Origin: Pseudomonadota bacterium
GTDB lineage: Bacteria > Pseudomonadota > Alphaproteobacteria > Rhizobiales > Devosiaceae
Length of the DNA stretch: 64,000 bases
Direction: 5' to 3'
Assembly (NCBI GenBank): GCA_023391095.1
Contig: JAEWBN010000001.1
Span: forward strand, 62,001-126,000
Below, in pieces: positions 51,957-60,168 of this stretch (position 1 is the stretch's first letter; every line of letters starts with the position of its first letter). The notes beneath the pieces were generated by a model. It ran no database searches. It was not told the DNA's origin and saw nothing but the letters and a program-made list of their open reading frames with translations. A program made the position numbers and the translations under genes.

Positions 51957-52924
51957 CGGGGGCCCTTCGGCTTGCGCGGCGCAGATTTGGGACGGGCCTG
52001 CGCGCGGTTTACCGGCGAGCTCTTTGGCCGGGGCGCGGCCGCGCTGGCGGGTGCAGCCGCACCGGTTGCCGTCCGCGTTGCATTGACGGCGGCCCCGCCC
52101 ATTGCGGCAAGCGCTGCATCGGTCGAAACCGAACCGGTATCGCCGGTAAAGGGCGAGAACTCGGCTTTGCCGGGCAGCTTGCCTTCGCGCTTGAGTTTGC
52201 GGTTCTTGGCGATGATGTTGATGGCTTCGACCAGCACCGAGAAGGCCATGGCCGAATAGATATAGCCCTTTTCGATGTGGAAGCCTGTGCCTTCGGCCAC
52301 CAGCGTTGTGCCGATCAGCAGAAGGAAGGCCAAAGCCAGCATCTTGGTGGTGGGATGGGCCGCCACAAAGCGGGCAATCGGGCCGGAAGCGACAAACATC
52401 ACGGCCACGGCAATCAGCACGGCCGCCACCATCACGCCAACGCGGACCGAATAGTCCAGCGTTGCCGGGACCATGCCCACGGCAGTGATGATCGAGTCGA
52501 TGGAAAACACCATGTCGATGACCACGATCTGCACCAGGATGGCCTGCAGCGTCACCCCGACCTTGCTCTCGACCTTGGTCTCGTGCGGCTCCTCGATGGC
52601 CGCATGCATTTCGTGCGTCGCCTTGTAGATCAGGAAGCCGCCGCCCGCGACCAGGATGATGTCTTTCCAGGAGAAGCCTTGGCCAAAGAGCGTGAACACC
52701 GGCTGGTCGAGCTGGACGATGATGGAGATCAGCAACAGCAGCACGATGCGGAACACCAGCGCCAGCCCAATGCCCAGCTTGCGGGCAAATTCGGCCTGCT
52801 CACGCGGCAGGCGCGACACCAGCACGGAGATGAAGACGATGTTGTCGATGCCAAGCACGATTTCCATGACCGTCAGGGTCAGGAAGGCGGCCCACACGGC
52901 GGGGTCGGCCAGAAACTCAAACAT
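51953..52924 (-). CDS. TerC family membrane protein
   Basis: 323 residues. Seven or so hydrophobic helices show the TerC motifs EIVLGIDNIVFISVLVSRLP and DMVFSIDSIITAVGMVP, with paired acidic residues in the membrane thought to bind a metal ion. The tail (about 265-323) is Ala/Thr/Pro/Arg-rich and cytoplasmic, ending PRPKSSPVNRAQARPKSAPRKPKGPR-like, an extension not found in E. coli. TerC proteins export metals such as Mn(II) or protect secreted enzymes. No yybP-ykoY riboswitch was found upstream. Confidence 0.92.
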   Translation of the reverse strand: MFEFLADPAVWAAFLTLTVMEIVLGIDNIVFISVLVSRLPREQAEFARKLGIGLALVFRIVLLLLISIIVQLDQPVFTLFGQGFSWKDIILVAGGGFLIYKATHEMHAAIEEPHETKVESKVGVTLQAILVQIVVIDMVFSIDSIITAVGMVPATLDYSVRVGVMVAAVLIAVAVMFVASGPIARFVAAHPTTKMLALAFLLLIGTTLVAEGTGFHIEKGYIYSAMAFSVLVEAINIIAKNRKLKREGKLPGKAEFSPFTGDTGSVSTDAALAAMGGAAVNATRTATGAAAPASAAAPRPKSSPVNRAQARPKSAPRKPKGPR

Positions 52925-53109
52925 CGGAAGCTCCGTTGGCTGAATCGAAATTGACGCTCAATCTAGGTCCGTCCCAATGCGCCGAGAAGGGGCACGATTG
53001 AGATTTTCCGGGCCTGCGGCACAAGGGAGAATGTTGCACGCCGCCGACCGCTGGTAAGGCCGCAACAGTGGATGCTAGGATTTCGTTCCACCATCACGGG
53101 AGGGCCCAA

Positions 53110-53562
53110 ATGGAATCGTTCACGCCCCTGACTGCCGCGCTGGGCGGCGCCCTGATTGGCCTTGCCTGCGCCGTACTCTGGCTCGGCAATGGTCGCATCG
53201 CGGGGATCGCCGGCATTTTTGGCCAGCTGCTGCCTCCGGCCGAGACAGTCCTCTGGCGCATTGTCTTCCTTGTCGCTCTGATCGGCGGCGCTTGGGCGAG
53301 CGCGCAACTCCTGCCGGGCCTCGGGGTCGGCGGCAATGAGCCTGCGACCCTGGCCACGCCGCCGTCTGGCTGGCCCGTGCCCGCCCCGGTCTGGCTGGTC
53401 TTGGCCGGGCTGTTCATCGGCTTTGGCACCAAGCTGGGCAATGGCTGCACATCCGGACACGGCGTCTGCGGCTTGGCGCGCCTTTCCCGCCGCTCGCTCG
53501 TTGCCGTCGCCGTGTTCTTTTCGGTCGCCATTCTGACCGTCACCATTTCGGGGATTGTCTGA
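53110..53562 (+). CDS. YeeE/YedE family sulfur transporter half (N-terminal)
   Basis: 150 residues with four hydrophobic helices. The family motif GFGTKLGNGCTSGHGVCGLARLSRRS contains the Cys residues that pass thiosulfate or other sulfur compounds in YeeE-type channels. GGGAGGGCCCAA precedes the ATG at 53110. The next gene overlaps its stop by one base (TGATG) and supplies the second half. Confidence 0.9.
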   Translation: MESFTPLTAALGGALIGLACAVLWLGNGRIAGIAGIFGQLLPPAETVLWRIVFLVALIGGAWASAQLLPGLGVGGNEPATLATPPSGWPVPAPVWLVLAGLFIGFGTKLGNGCTSGHGVCGLARLSRRSLVAVAVFFSVAILTVTISGIV

Positions 53563-54035
53563 TGAACGCCCTGCGCCTGCCTTATCTTGCTACGGCGGCC
53601 GTGAGCGGCCTGCTCTTCGGCGCCGGCCTCTACGTCTCGCAGATGGTCGATCCGCTCAAGGTCCTGCGCTTTCTCGATTTCACCGCCATCCCCTCCGGCG
53701 GCTGGGACCCGAGCCTGGCTTTCGTCATCGTGCCGGCCATCCTTGTCATGTTCGTCGCCGTGCGCATCGGCCGCCGCCGCCAGGCGCCGCTATTCGACAC
53801 CCGGTTTCATGAACCCGAATATGATCGCGTCGATGCTCGCCTGATCTGCGGCGCGGCCTTCTTCGGCCTTGGCTGGGGCATGTCGGGCATTTGCCCCGGT
53901 CCCGCCATTGCGCTCGTGGCTTTCCCGCCCGATGGGCTCTGGATGTTTCTCGCGGCGCTGCTGGCCGGATCGCTGGCGGGAAGCGTCATTGTCCCCAGCG
54001 GCCGCATGCGCCGGCTCGAGGATGCCCGCTCATGA
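53562..54035 (+). CDS. YeeE/YedE family sulfur transporter half (DUF6691)
   Basis: 157 residues with four hydrophobic helices. The start YLATAAVSGLLFGAGLYVSQMVDPLKVLRFLDF and GAAFFGLGWGMSGICPGPAIA (a Cys in the pore motif) show it to be the partner of the upstream half. Together they make the two-repeat YeeE fold. It overlaps the next gene by ATGA. Confidence 0.9.
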   Translation: MNALRLPYLATAAVSGLLFGAGLYVSQMVDPLKVLRFLDFTAIPSGGWDPSLAFVIVPAILVMFVAVRIGRRRQAPLFDTRFHEPEYDRVDARLICGAAFFGLGWGMSGICPGPAIALVAFPPDGLWMFLAALLAGSLAGSVIVPSGRMRRLEDARS

Positions 54036-55192
54036 CCGCAACGGCAGACGTCATCATCGTGGGCGGTGGCCTTGTCGGCCAGGCGGCAGCAGTTGCCCTT
54101 GCCCGGCTCGACCTGGCGGTCCTTCACCTCGCCCCACCCGCCCCGCCGGACCGGCGCACCTCGGCGCTCATGCTGCCCAGCGTCGATTTTCTCCGCCATG
54201 CAGGCCTCGTCGAAACGCCCGAGGCTGTCGGCCATCCGCTCACCGGCATCCGCATCATCGATGCCACGTCGCGCCTCATTCGCGCGCCTGAAACCCTGTT
54301 CCGCGCCAGCGAGGCCGGACACGATGCCTTTGGCTGGAACTTTGCCAACGCCGCATTGATGACGCGCTTTTCCGAGGTCGCCCGGTCAACCGGGCTCACC
54401 ACCATTCCCCAGGCCGTCACCGCCTACCGGCGCGAGGGCAATCTGGGGGTCGTCGCGCTTGCCGACGGCACCGAGAAGTCCGCGCCGCTGATTGTTGGTG
54501 CCGATGGCAAGAAGTCGCTGATTCGTGGCGCGGCCGGCATCGCCACGCGCGAACATGCCTTTGCCGAGGCTGCTCTGGTCTGCGATCTCGAACTCGCCCG
54601 GCCGCTGGGCGGCGAGTCGGTTGAATTCCACTATCCGCACGGCCCCTTCACCCTTGTCCCGGCCGGCGGCAATCGCGCCAATCTGGTCTGGATCGACGAG
54701 GAGCCGGTGCTGCGCGCTGCACAGGCAGCGGGACCCGAGGCGCTTATCGCGCGTCTGATGGAGAAGTCGCAGCGCCTTTTCGGCGCCATTACCCTCGCGT
54801 CGCCCAGCTTCGTATTCCCTCTCAGCGTGCTCAGCGTCAATGTGGCCGGCCGTGACGGCGTCGCCCTGATCGGCGAAGCCGCCCATGCCTTCCCGCCCAT
54901 TGGCGCACAGGGTCTCAACCTGGGCCTGCGCGACGTGGCCGATCTGATCGCTGCCGTCACTGCGGCCGACCGTCATGTCTCGGGCTGGGGATTTGCCGCC
55001 AGCACCGACTACGCCGCCCGCCGCGCCGGTGATCTGGCCCGCACGGGCGGCATGGTCGATGCCCTGTTCCGCTCGCTCCTGGCGGACTGGCTGCCCAGCC
55101 AGGCCCTGCGCGCCGGCGGGCTTTGGGCCCTCAAGATGCTGCCCCCGCTCCGCCGCCAGGCGTTTTCGCTGGGCATGGGCGAGCGCCCATAG
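54032..55192 (+). CDS. UbiH/UbiF family FAD-dependent monooxygenase
   Basis: 386 residues. The Rossmann start is ADVIIVGGGLVGQAAAVALAR; IVGADGKKSLIRGAAGI corresponds to the second FAD motif (DG), and GVALIGEAAHAFPPIGAQGLNLGLRDVADL to the third (GD motif with AHAFPP). These enzymes hydroxylate the ubiquinone ring. In this position it may be a UbiH/UbiL-like gene. Coupled to the sulfur-transporter genes by ATGA; the terminator hairpin begins four bases after the stop. Confidence 0.9.
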   Translation: MTATADVIIVGGGLVGQAAAVALARLDLAVLHLAPPAPPDRRTSALMLPSVDFLRHAGLVETPEAVGHPLTGIRIIDATSRLIRAPETLFRASEAGHDAFGWNFANAALMTRFSEVARSTGLTTIPQAVTAYRREGNLGVVALADGTEKSAPLIVGADGKKSLIRGAAGIATREHAFAEAALVCDLELARPLGGESVEFHYPHGPFTLVPAGGNRANLVWIDEEPVLRAAQAAGPEALIARLMEKSQRLFGAITLASPSFVFPLSVLSVNVAGRDGVALIGEAAHAFPPIGAQGLNLGLRDVADLIAAVTAADRHVSGWGFAASTDYAARRAGDLARTGGMVDALFRSLLADWLPSQALRAGGLWALKMLPPLRRQAFSLGMGERP

Positions 55193-55196
55193 AAAA

Positions 55197-55230
55197 GGGG
55201 CGCCACCCTCGCGGACGGCGCCCCTGAAAT
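55197..55230 (-). terminator. terminator between the monooxygenase and IalB-like genes
   Basis: GGGGCGCC, 12-nt loop, GGCGCCCC (55197-55224). On the minus strand it is followed by CTTTTCT, so it ends the IalB-like gene; on the + strand there is no T-run. Confidence 0.7.
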
Positions 55231-55246
55231 ATCCGGAAGTCGCGGC

Positions 55247-55984
55247 TTACTGCGCCGGCGCTTCGGCCGGTGCGCCTTCGGTCGTGGCCGGGGCCGCGCC
55301 ATTGGACAGTTCCTGGCGAAGCTGCTCGGCGCGATCCTGCAGCACCTGCTCGAGGGCGTTCTGGCCCGAAGACTGCTGCTGGAGCTGTTCGAAGGTCAGC
55401 GAGGCTTCGCCATCATAGGTGGCGGTGAAGCCGGCCAGGTTGATCTCGATGTTGAGATCCTGGTTCTGGCGGTTCTTGGCCGTCAGCGTCAGCTTGCCAC
55501 CGCGCTTGAGCGAATTGACATACTGCTCGTTGATGACGAGCTGGGTCGAGCACGACTGGGTGTCACACAGCATGTAGGGCACGCGCACCGGCTTGGCGCT
55601 GTCGATCTGCCAGGTCAGGCCGAACGGCAGCAGAACCCCGAGCGGCACGGAAGCAACGGCCAGAAGGCGGCTTTCCTGGCCCGGATCGTCGCGCAGCAGG
55701 AACGAGCCGAGGAACTGGCCATTGGCCAGAACGACCTGGCGCATGATGCAAGCCTTCTGCCCATCGGGAAGCGGGTCGCAAACCTTGAGCCAGTTCTGCG
55801 ACGGCATGTTGTTGACGGCAGCCTCGACCTCGGCCTGGGCAGCGTCGTCGGCAGGCGCTTCGGTGGTTTCGGCAGCAGGCGCTTCGGCAGGGGTCTCAGC
55901 CGGGGTGGTGTCCTGAGCGAATGCCGTGGACAGCATAAGCGCGGCCACCGCAAATCCGGCGACGAGGGGTTTCCTGAAAATCAT
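55247..55984 (-). CDS. invasion-associated locus B (IalB) family protein
   Basis: 245 residues. A signal peptide (LVAGFAVAALMLSTAFAQ) is followed by an Ala/Glu/Thr/Pro-rich linker to about residue 60, then the IalB domain: WLKVCDPLPDGQKACIMRQVVLANGQFLGSFLLRDDPG, a central LLPFGLTWQID, and YMLCDTQSCSTQLVINEQYVNSLKRGGKLTL with paired Cys. The C-terminus is again Ala/Glu/Pro-rich. The name derives from Bartonella, but the family is general in Rhizobiales and the function in free-living ones is not known. Periplasmic. Confidence 0.9.
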   Translation of the reverse strand: MIFRKPLVAGFAVAALMLSTAFAQDTTPAETPAEAPAAETTEAPADDAAQAEVEAAVNNMPSQNWLKVCDPLPDGQKACIMRQVVLANGQFLGSFLLRDDPGQESRLLAVASVPLGVLLPFGLTWQIDSAKPVRVPYMLCDTQSCSTQLVINEQYVNSLKRGGKLTLTAKNRQNQDLNIEINLAGFTATYDGEASLTFEQLQQQSSGQNALEQVLQDRAEQLRQELSNGAAPATTEGAPAEAPAQ

Positions 55985-56131
55985 AGAATGTCCTTGCCTT
56001 CCTTGGCGGTCCCGGCGGCTCTGAAAGCCACCTTCGAAACTGAACTGCCCTTCAAGGGCTCAAATCGGGCAATAACATGACCGATGACCCTTGCCAAAAG
56101 ATTATGGCGCCCGCCTTTTCCGCACTCCCGC

Positions 56132-59100
56132 TCAAACCCGGTTTTCGGCCAGTTTCGCCAGCTTTGAGAGGATTGCCGCCGTGCCCTTGAGGCGATGTTC
56201 GGGCGTCGGCCAATTGCGCGCAAACACCAGCTTTTGATCGGGCTTGATGCGCACCTGGTTGCCCGGATCGCTGACCATCTGCACGAGGCCAGCCGGATTG
56301 GGGAATTCGTTGTTGCGCAGGGCGATGACCGCGCCCTTGGGCCCTGCATCCACCTTCTCGACATTGGCCTGGCGGCATAGCGCCTTGACGAGGATGACCT
56401 TGAGCAGGGCTTCCACTTCCTCGGGCAGCGGCCCGAACCGGTCGATCAGTTCGGCGCCGGCTGCATCGATCTCGCGGATTTCGTTGAGATCGCCCAGCTT
56501 GCGGTAGAGCTGCATGCGCAGCTGCAGGTCCGGCACATAATCCTCGGGGATCATGACAGGCATGCCCAGCGAGATCTGCGGGCTCCATTCGTTGCGGTCT
56601 ACGTATTCTTCCTCGCCATTGCGAAGCGCCGCCACCGCCTCTTCCAGCATGGCCTGGTAAAGCTCGTAGCCCACTTCGCGGATATGGCCCGACTGTTCGT
56701 CGCCCAGGAGATTGCCTGCGCCGCGAATATCGAGGTCGTGGCTGGCCAGCTGGAACCCGGCGCCCAGGCTTTCAAGCGATTGCAGCACACCCAGCCGCCG
56801 CTCGGCCGTGTCGGTGAGCTTGCGGTCGGGCGGCACGGTGAACAGCGCATAGGCGCGCTGCTTGGCCCGCCCGATACGCCCCCGGATCTGGTAGAGCTGC
56901 GCCAGGCCGAAATTGTCGGCCCGATGCACGATCAGCGTATTGGCGTTGGGAATATCGAGGCCCGATTCGACGATCGTGGTCGCCAGCAACACGTCGAACT
57001 TGCCGTCGTAGAAGGCGTTCATGATGTCGTCGAGCTCGCCGGGCGGCATCTGCCCATTGGCAATGACGAAGCTGACCTCCGGCACCTGCTGGCGCAGGAA
57101 GTCGGCAATGTCGGGCTGATCCTTGATCTTGGGCACGACATAGAAGCTCTGCCCGCCACGATATTTTTCGCGCAGCAGCGCCTCGCGGATCGAAAGCGGA
57201 TCGAAGGGCGAAATAAACGTACGGATCGCCAGACGGTCCACCGGCGGCGTCGCCAAGAGGCTGAGATCACGAACCCCGGTCAGCGCCAGTTGCAGTGTGC
57301 GCGGGATCGGCGTCGCCGTCAGCGTCAGCACATGCACATTGGCCTTGAGTTCCTTGAGCCGCTCCTTGTGACCCACGCCGAAGTGCTGCTCTTCGTCGAT
57401 GATAAGGAGGCCCAGGTCGTTGAACTTGATGGTCTTGCTGAGCAGCGCATGCGTGCCGACGACGATATCCACCTGCCCGTCGGCCAGTCCTTCCTTGGTC
57501 GCCTTGAGTTCGGCGGCGGGCACCATGCGCGAGGCATGGCGCACCCGCACGGGCAGGCCGTGGAAGCGCTCGGCAAAGGTCTTGAAGTGCTGGCGCGCCA
57601 GAAGCGTGGTCGGCACCACCACGGCAACCTGCTTGCCGGAAAGCGCCACGGCAAAGGCGGCGCGCAGCGCCACTTCGGTCTTGCCGAAGCCCACGTCGCC
57701 ACACACCAGCCGGTCCATGACCTTGCCCGAGGTCAGGTCGTCGAACACCGCCTCGATGGCGTTGAGCTGGTCTTCGGTTTCTTCATAGGGGAAGCGCGCC
57801 GCAAATTCGTCATAGGCGCCCGCATTGATATCAACCACATCGGCCTTGGTGAGCAGCCGCTGCGCCGCCAGCTTGATCAGCTGCTCCGCCATTTCGCGGA
57901 TGCGCTTCTTGAGCTTGCCCTTCTTGGCCTGCCAGGCGACGCCGCCCAGCTTGTCGAGCGTCACCGACGCATCGTCCGAGCCGTAGCGCGTCAAAAGCTC
58001 GATATTCTCGACCGGCAGATAGAGCTTGGTGTCGCCCGCATATTGCAGCTCGACGCATTCATGTGGCGCCCCGCCGGCCTCGATCACCTTGAGCCCGAGG
58101 AACCGGCCGATACCGTGGTCCACATGCACCACAAGGTCACCGGCATTGAGCGAGGCGGCTTCCGTCAGCGCATCGGAGGCCTTCTTCTTGCGCTGTGGCC
58201 GCAGGATGCGTTCGCCCAGAATATCTTGTTCGGAGAGGACCAGCAGGTCCTTGGTCTCGAAACCGGTTTCGAGCGGCAGCACCACCAGCGAGGTGGTTGC
58301 GGCACTGGTCGTTTCCGCGTCCCGCCAGTTCTCCGCCATGCGCGGATTGGTCAGGCCATGGTCTTTGAGAACCTGCGCCATGCGATCACGCGTACCGGCG
58401 CTCCAGCAGGCAATGATCGCCCGGCGCCCGTCACGCCGCTCCGCCAGCAACCGGTCAACGACGGCCTGGAACAGATTGACGTCCGATGCGGCGCGTTCGG
58501 CAGCAAAGCTGGGCGCGATATGCCCGCCCGCATCGTCGCCCTTCTTGGTCTGTGGCGACAGGAAGGGCGAGAACTGGATGACCGACGCCCCAGCCAAAGC
58601 GGCTGGCGTCTGGTCCACGTCATAGAGCAGTTCTGGCTTGATCGGCTTATAGGGCGCCCCGCCCCCGGCCACCTGCGGCGCCAGCCGTGCCGCCTCGCGC
58701 GCATCGTAATAGTCGCGGATCTGCGTCACGCGGTCGGCAAAGGCCTCGTTGACCTGATCGTCGAAAACGAAGGGCGCATCGCCCGTATAGTCCGCCAGCC
58801 GGTCCAGATGCTCGTAAAAAAACGGGAGCCAGTGCTCGGTGCCTGAATAGCGCGACCCACCACTCACCGAAGCGTAGAGAGTATCGTCCACCGTGTTGCC
58901 GCCGAACGTCGCCGTGTACGTCTGGCGGAAGCGGCGAATGGTCTCTTCATTCAGCACCACTTCGCTCATCGGCGTCAGGTCGATGCGCTTGAGATTGCCC
59001 GTCGTGCGCTGCGAATCCGGATCGAAGGTGCGGATCGATTCGAGCTGGCTGCCGAAGAAGTCGAAGCGTAGGGGAGCGTCGGCGCTGGCGGGATACAAGT

Positions 59101-59620
59101 CCACCAGCCCGCCGCGCACCGCATATTCGCCGCTCTCGCGCACCGTCGGCACGCGCAGATAGCCGTTATTGGCCGCCCAGGCGACCAGCTTGTCGCTGTC
59201 CACCACACGGCCGACTGCCGCCGAGAAGCTCATGGTCTCGACCACGTCGCGCGGCGGCAGCTTCTGGATCAGCGCATTGACCGCCGTCAGCACGATGGCG
59301 CCCTTGGCGCCCGAGGTCAGCGCCGCCAACGTGTTCATGCGCGCGGCAATCGTCACATTATTGGGGGATACCCGGTCATAAGGCAGACAGTCCCAGGCCG
59401 GCAGCGTCAGGATCGTGTGGCCGGGCAGCATGGCGCCGAGAATTTCGGCCATGCGCTGCAAACGACGGCCATCGCGCGCCACGAAAACGAGGCTCGCCGC
59501 GTCGTCCGGGGCGTCCTTGAGCCGCTGCTCGACAAGCTTGGCGAGCGTCATGGGCTGCATGCCGTCCGGCACATTGGAAATGGTGCGGACTGCGGGCGCA
59601 ATCCCGGACACGTGGTTCAT
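56132..59620 (-). CDS. mfd: transcription-repair coupling factor
   Basis: 1162 residues. The N-terminal UvrB-like domains carry GDLVVHVDHGIGRFLGLKVIEAGG (RNA-polymerase interaction domain at about 480-560). The translocase has Walker A GDVGFGKTEVALRAAF, the DEEQ-H box LLIIDEEQHFGVGHKERLK, TATPIPRTLQ and ESGLDIPNANTLIVHRADNFGLAQLYQIRGRIGR. The C-terminal TRCF domain follows. It removes stalled RNA polymerase and recruits UvrA. The ATG at 59620 overlaps the stop of sdhE (ATGA). Confidence 0.97.
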   Translation of the reverse strand: MNHVSGIAPAVRTISNVPDGMQPMTLAKLVEQRLKDAPDDAASLVFVARDGRRLQRMAEILGAMLPGHTILTLPAWDCLPYDRVSPNNVTIAARMNTLAALTSGAKGAIVLTAVNALIQKLPPRDVVETMSFSAAVGRVVDSDKLVAWAANNGYLRVPTVRESGEYAVRGGLVDLYPASADAPLRFDFFGSQLESIRTFDPDSQRTTGNLKRIDLTPMSEVVLNEETIRRFRQTYTATFGGNTVDDTLYASVSGGSRYSGTEHWLPFFYEHLDRLADYTGDAPFVFDDQVNEAFADRVTQIRDYYDAREAARLAPQVAGGGAPYKPIKPELLYDVDQTPAALAGASVIQFSPFLSPQTKKGDDAGGHIAPSFAAERAASDVNLFQAVVDRLLAERRDGRRAIIACWSAGTRDRMAQVLKDHGLTNPRMAENWRDAETTSAATTSLVVLPLETGFETKDLLVLSEQDILGERILRPQRKKKASDALTEAASLNAGDLVVHVDHGIGRFLGLKVIEAGGAPHECVELQYAGDTKLYLPVENIELLTRYGSDDASVTLDKLGGVAWQAKKGKLKKRIREMAEQLIKLAAQRLLTKADVVDINAGAYDEFAARFPYEETEDQLNAIEAVFDDLTSGKVMDRLVCGDVGFGKTEVALRAAFAVALSGKQVAVVVPTTLLARQHFKTFAERFHGLPVRVRHASRMVPAAELKATKEGLADGQVDIVVGTHALLSKTIKFNDLGLLIIDEEQHFGVGHKERLKELKANVHVLTLTATPIPRTLQLALTGVRDLSLLATPPVDRLAIRTFISPFDPLSIREALLREKYRGGQSFYVVPKIKDQPDIADFLRQQVPEVSFVIANGQMPPGELDDIMNAFYDGKFDVLLATTIVESGLDIPNANTLIVHRADNFGLAQLYQIRGRIGRAKQRAYALFTVPPDRKLTDTAERRLGVLQSLESLGAGFQLASHDLDIRGAGNLLGDEQSGHIREVGYELYQAMLEEAVAALRNGEEEYVDRNEWSPQISLGMPVMIPEDYVPDLQLRMQLYRKLGDLNEIREIDAAGAELIDRFGPLPEEVEALLKVILVKALCRQANVEKVDAGPKGAVIALRNNEFPNPAGLVQMVSDPGNQVRIKPDQKLVFARNWPTPEHRLKGTAAILSKLAKLAENRV

Positions 59621-59895
59621 TTGGAGATCCGGGCCTGATGATCGGCGATAACGAGCTCGAGGAAATCCCGGTCCACATGCGCAGGTGGTACTTCCTGGCG
59701 CATCACCCATTTGAGCAGCGGCGGGTCTTCCTCGTCCATAAGCGTTTCGAGCCGGTCGAGTTCCACCGGTCCATAGGCCTCGACATTGGCGTCGGCAAAG
59801 GGCCCGAGGATCAGGTCCATCTCCTTGGTGCCACGATGCCAGGCCCGATACCGCAAGCGCTTGCGGCGAATAGCAATGTCCTCACCGGCTGTCAT
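59617..59895 (-). CDS. sdhE: succinate dehydrogenase assembly factor SdhE
   Basis: 92 residues. The SDH5/YgfY signature is IRRKRLRYRAWHRGTKEMDLILGPFAD with the RGxKE motif that places FAD into SdhA. The remaining helices contain ELDRLETLMDEEDPPLLKWV. The start at 59895 is chosen by family length; no clear ribosome site is seen. It overlaps mfd by four bases. The 270 bp between it and recG hold palindromic repeats only. Confidence 0.92.
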   Translation of the reverse strand: MTAGEDIAIRRKRLRYRAWHRGTKEMDLILGPFADANVEAYGPVELDRLETLMDEEDPPLLKWVMRQEVPPAHVDRDFLELVIADHQARISK

Positions 59896-60104
59896 CTGAC
59901 GACCATGATCCCGTTTGTTCCCGATTTGGACATGTCTCTTACGCGCCTTCACCGGGAATGTCAGCCCTGACTTTCGCACCACAGTCCCAGCGCGCCGCCT
60001 TCGCCTCTCCCCGTACGGAGCGAACAGATTTCTGCGCCCAGCACAAAATCAGGCGGGGGGCTTCTCTCCGCGCCTCCCGATGCTATTGAAGGGAACCCCT
60101 CATC

Positions 60105-60141
60105 GCCCCTTCGGGGCACCTTCTCCCACAAGCGGAGAAGG
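60105..60141. repeat. pair of short palindromes upstream of recG
   Basis: GCCCC-TTC-GGGGC (60105-60117) and CCTTCTC, 9-nt loop, GAGAAGG (60119-60141), the pattern of a dispersed intergenic element. A similar CGCCCCTTCGGGCCCC run is found near 1890. They lie 30-60 bases before the recG start. Confidence 0.55.
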
Positions 60142-60168
60142 GTAGACCGGCGTTTGGGAGAATCGCCC

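Noticed and set aside
52925..53109. A yybP-ykoY manganese riboswitch before the TerC gene
   Set aside because: TerC genes often have one, but the conserved core sequences of that aptamer are not present in the leader.
56684..58846. 720-codon open frame antisense to mfd, and 457 codons antisense to clpA (4248-5621)
   Set aside because: Both lie within unmistakable conserved genes and their translations are low-complexity His/Arg/Gly-rich shadows.
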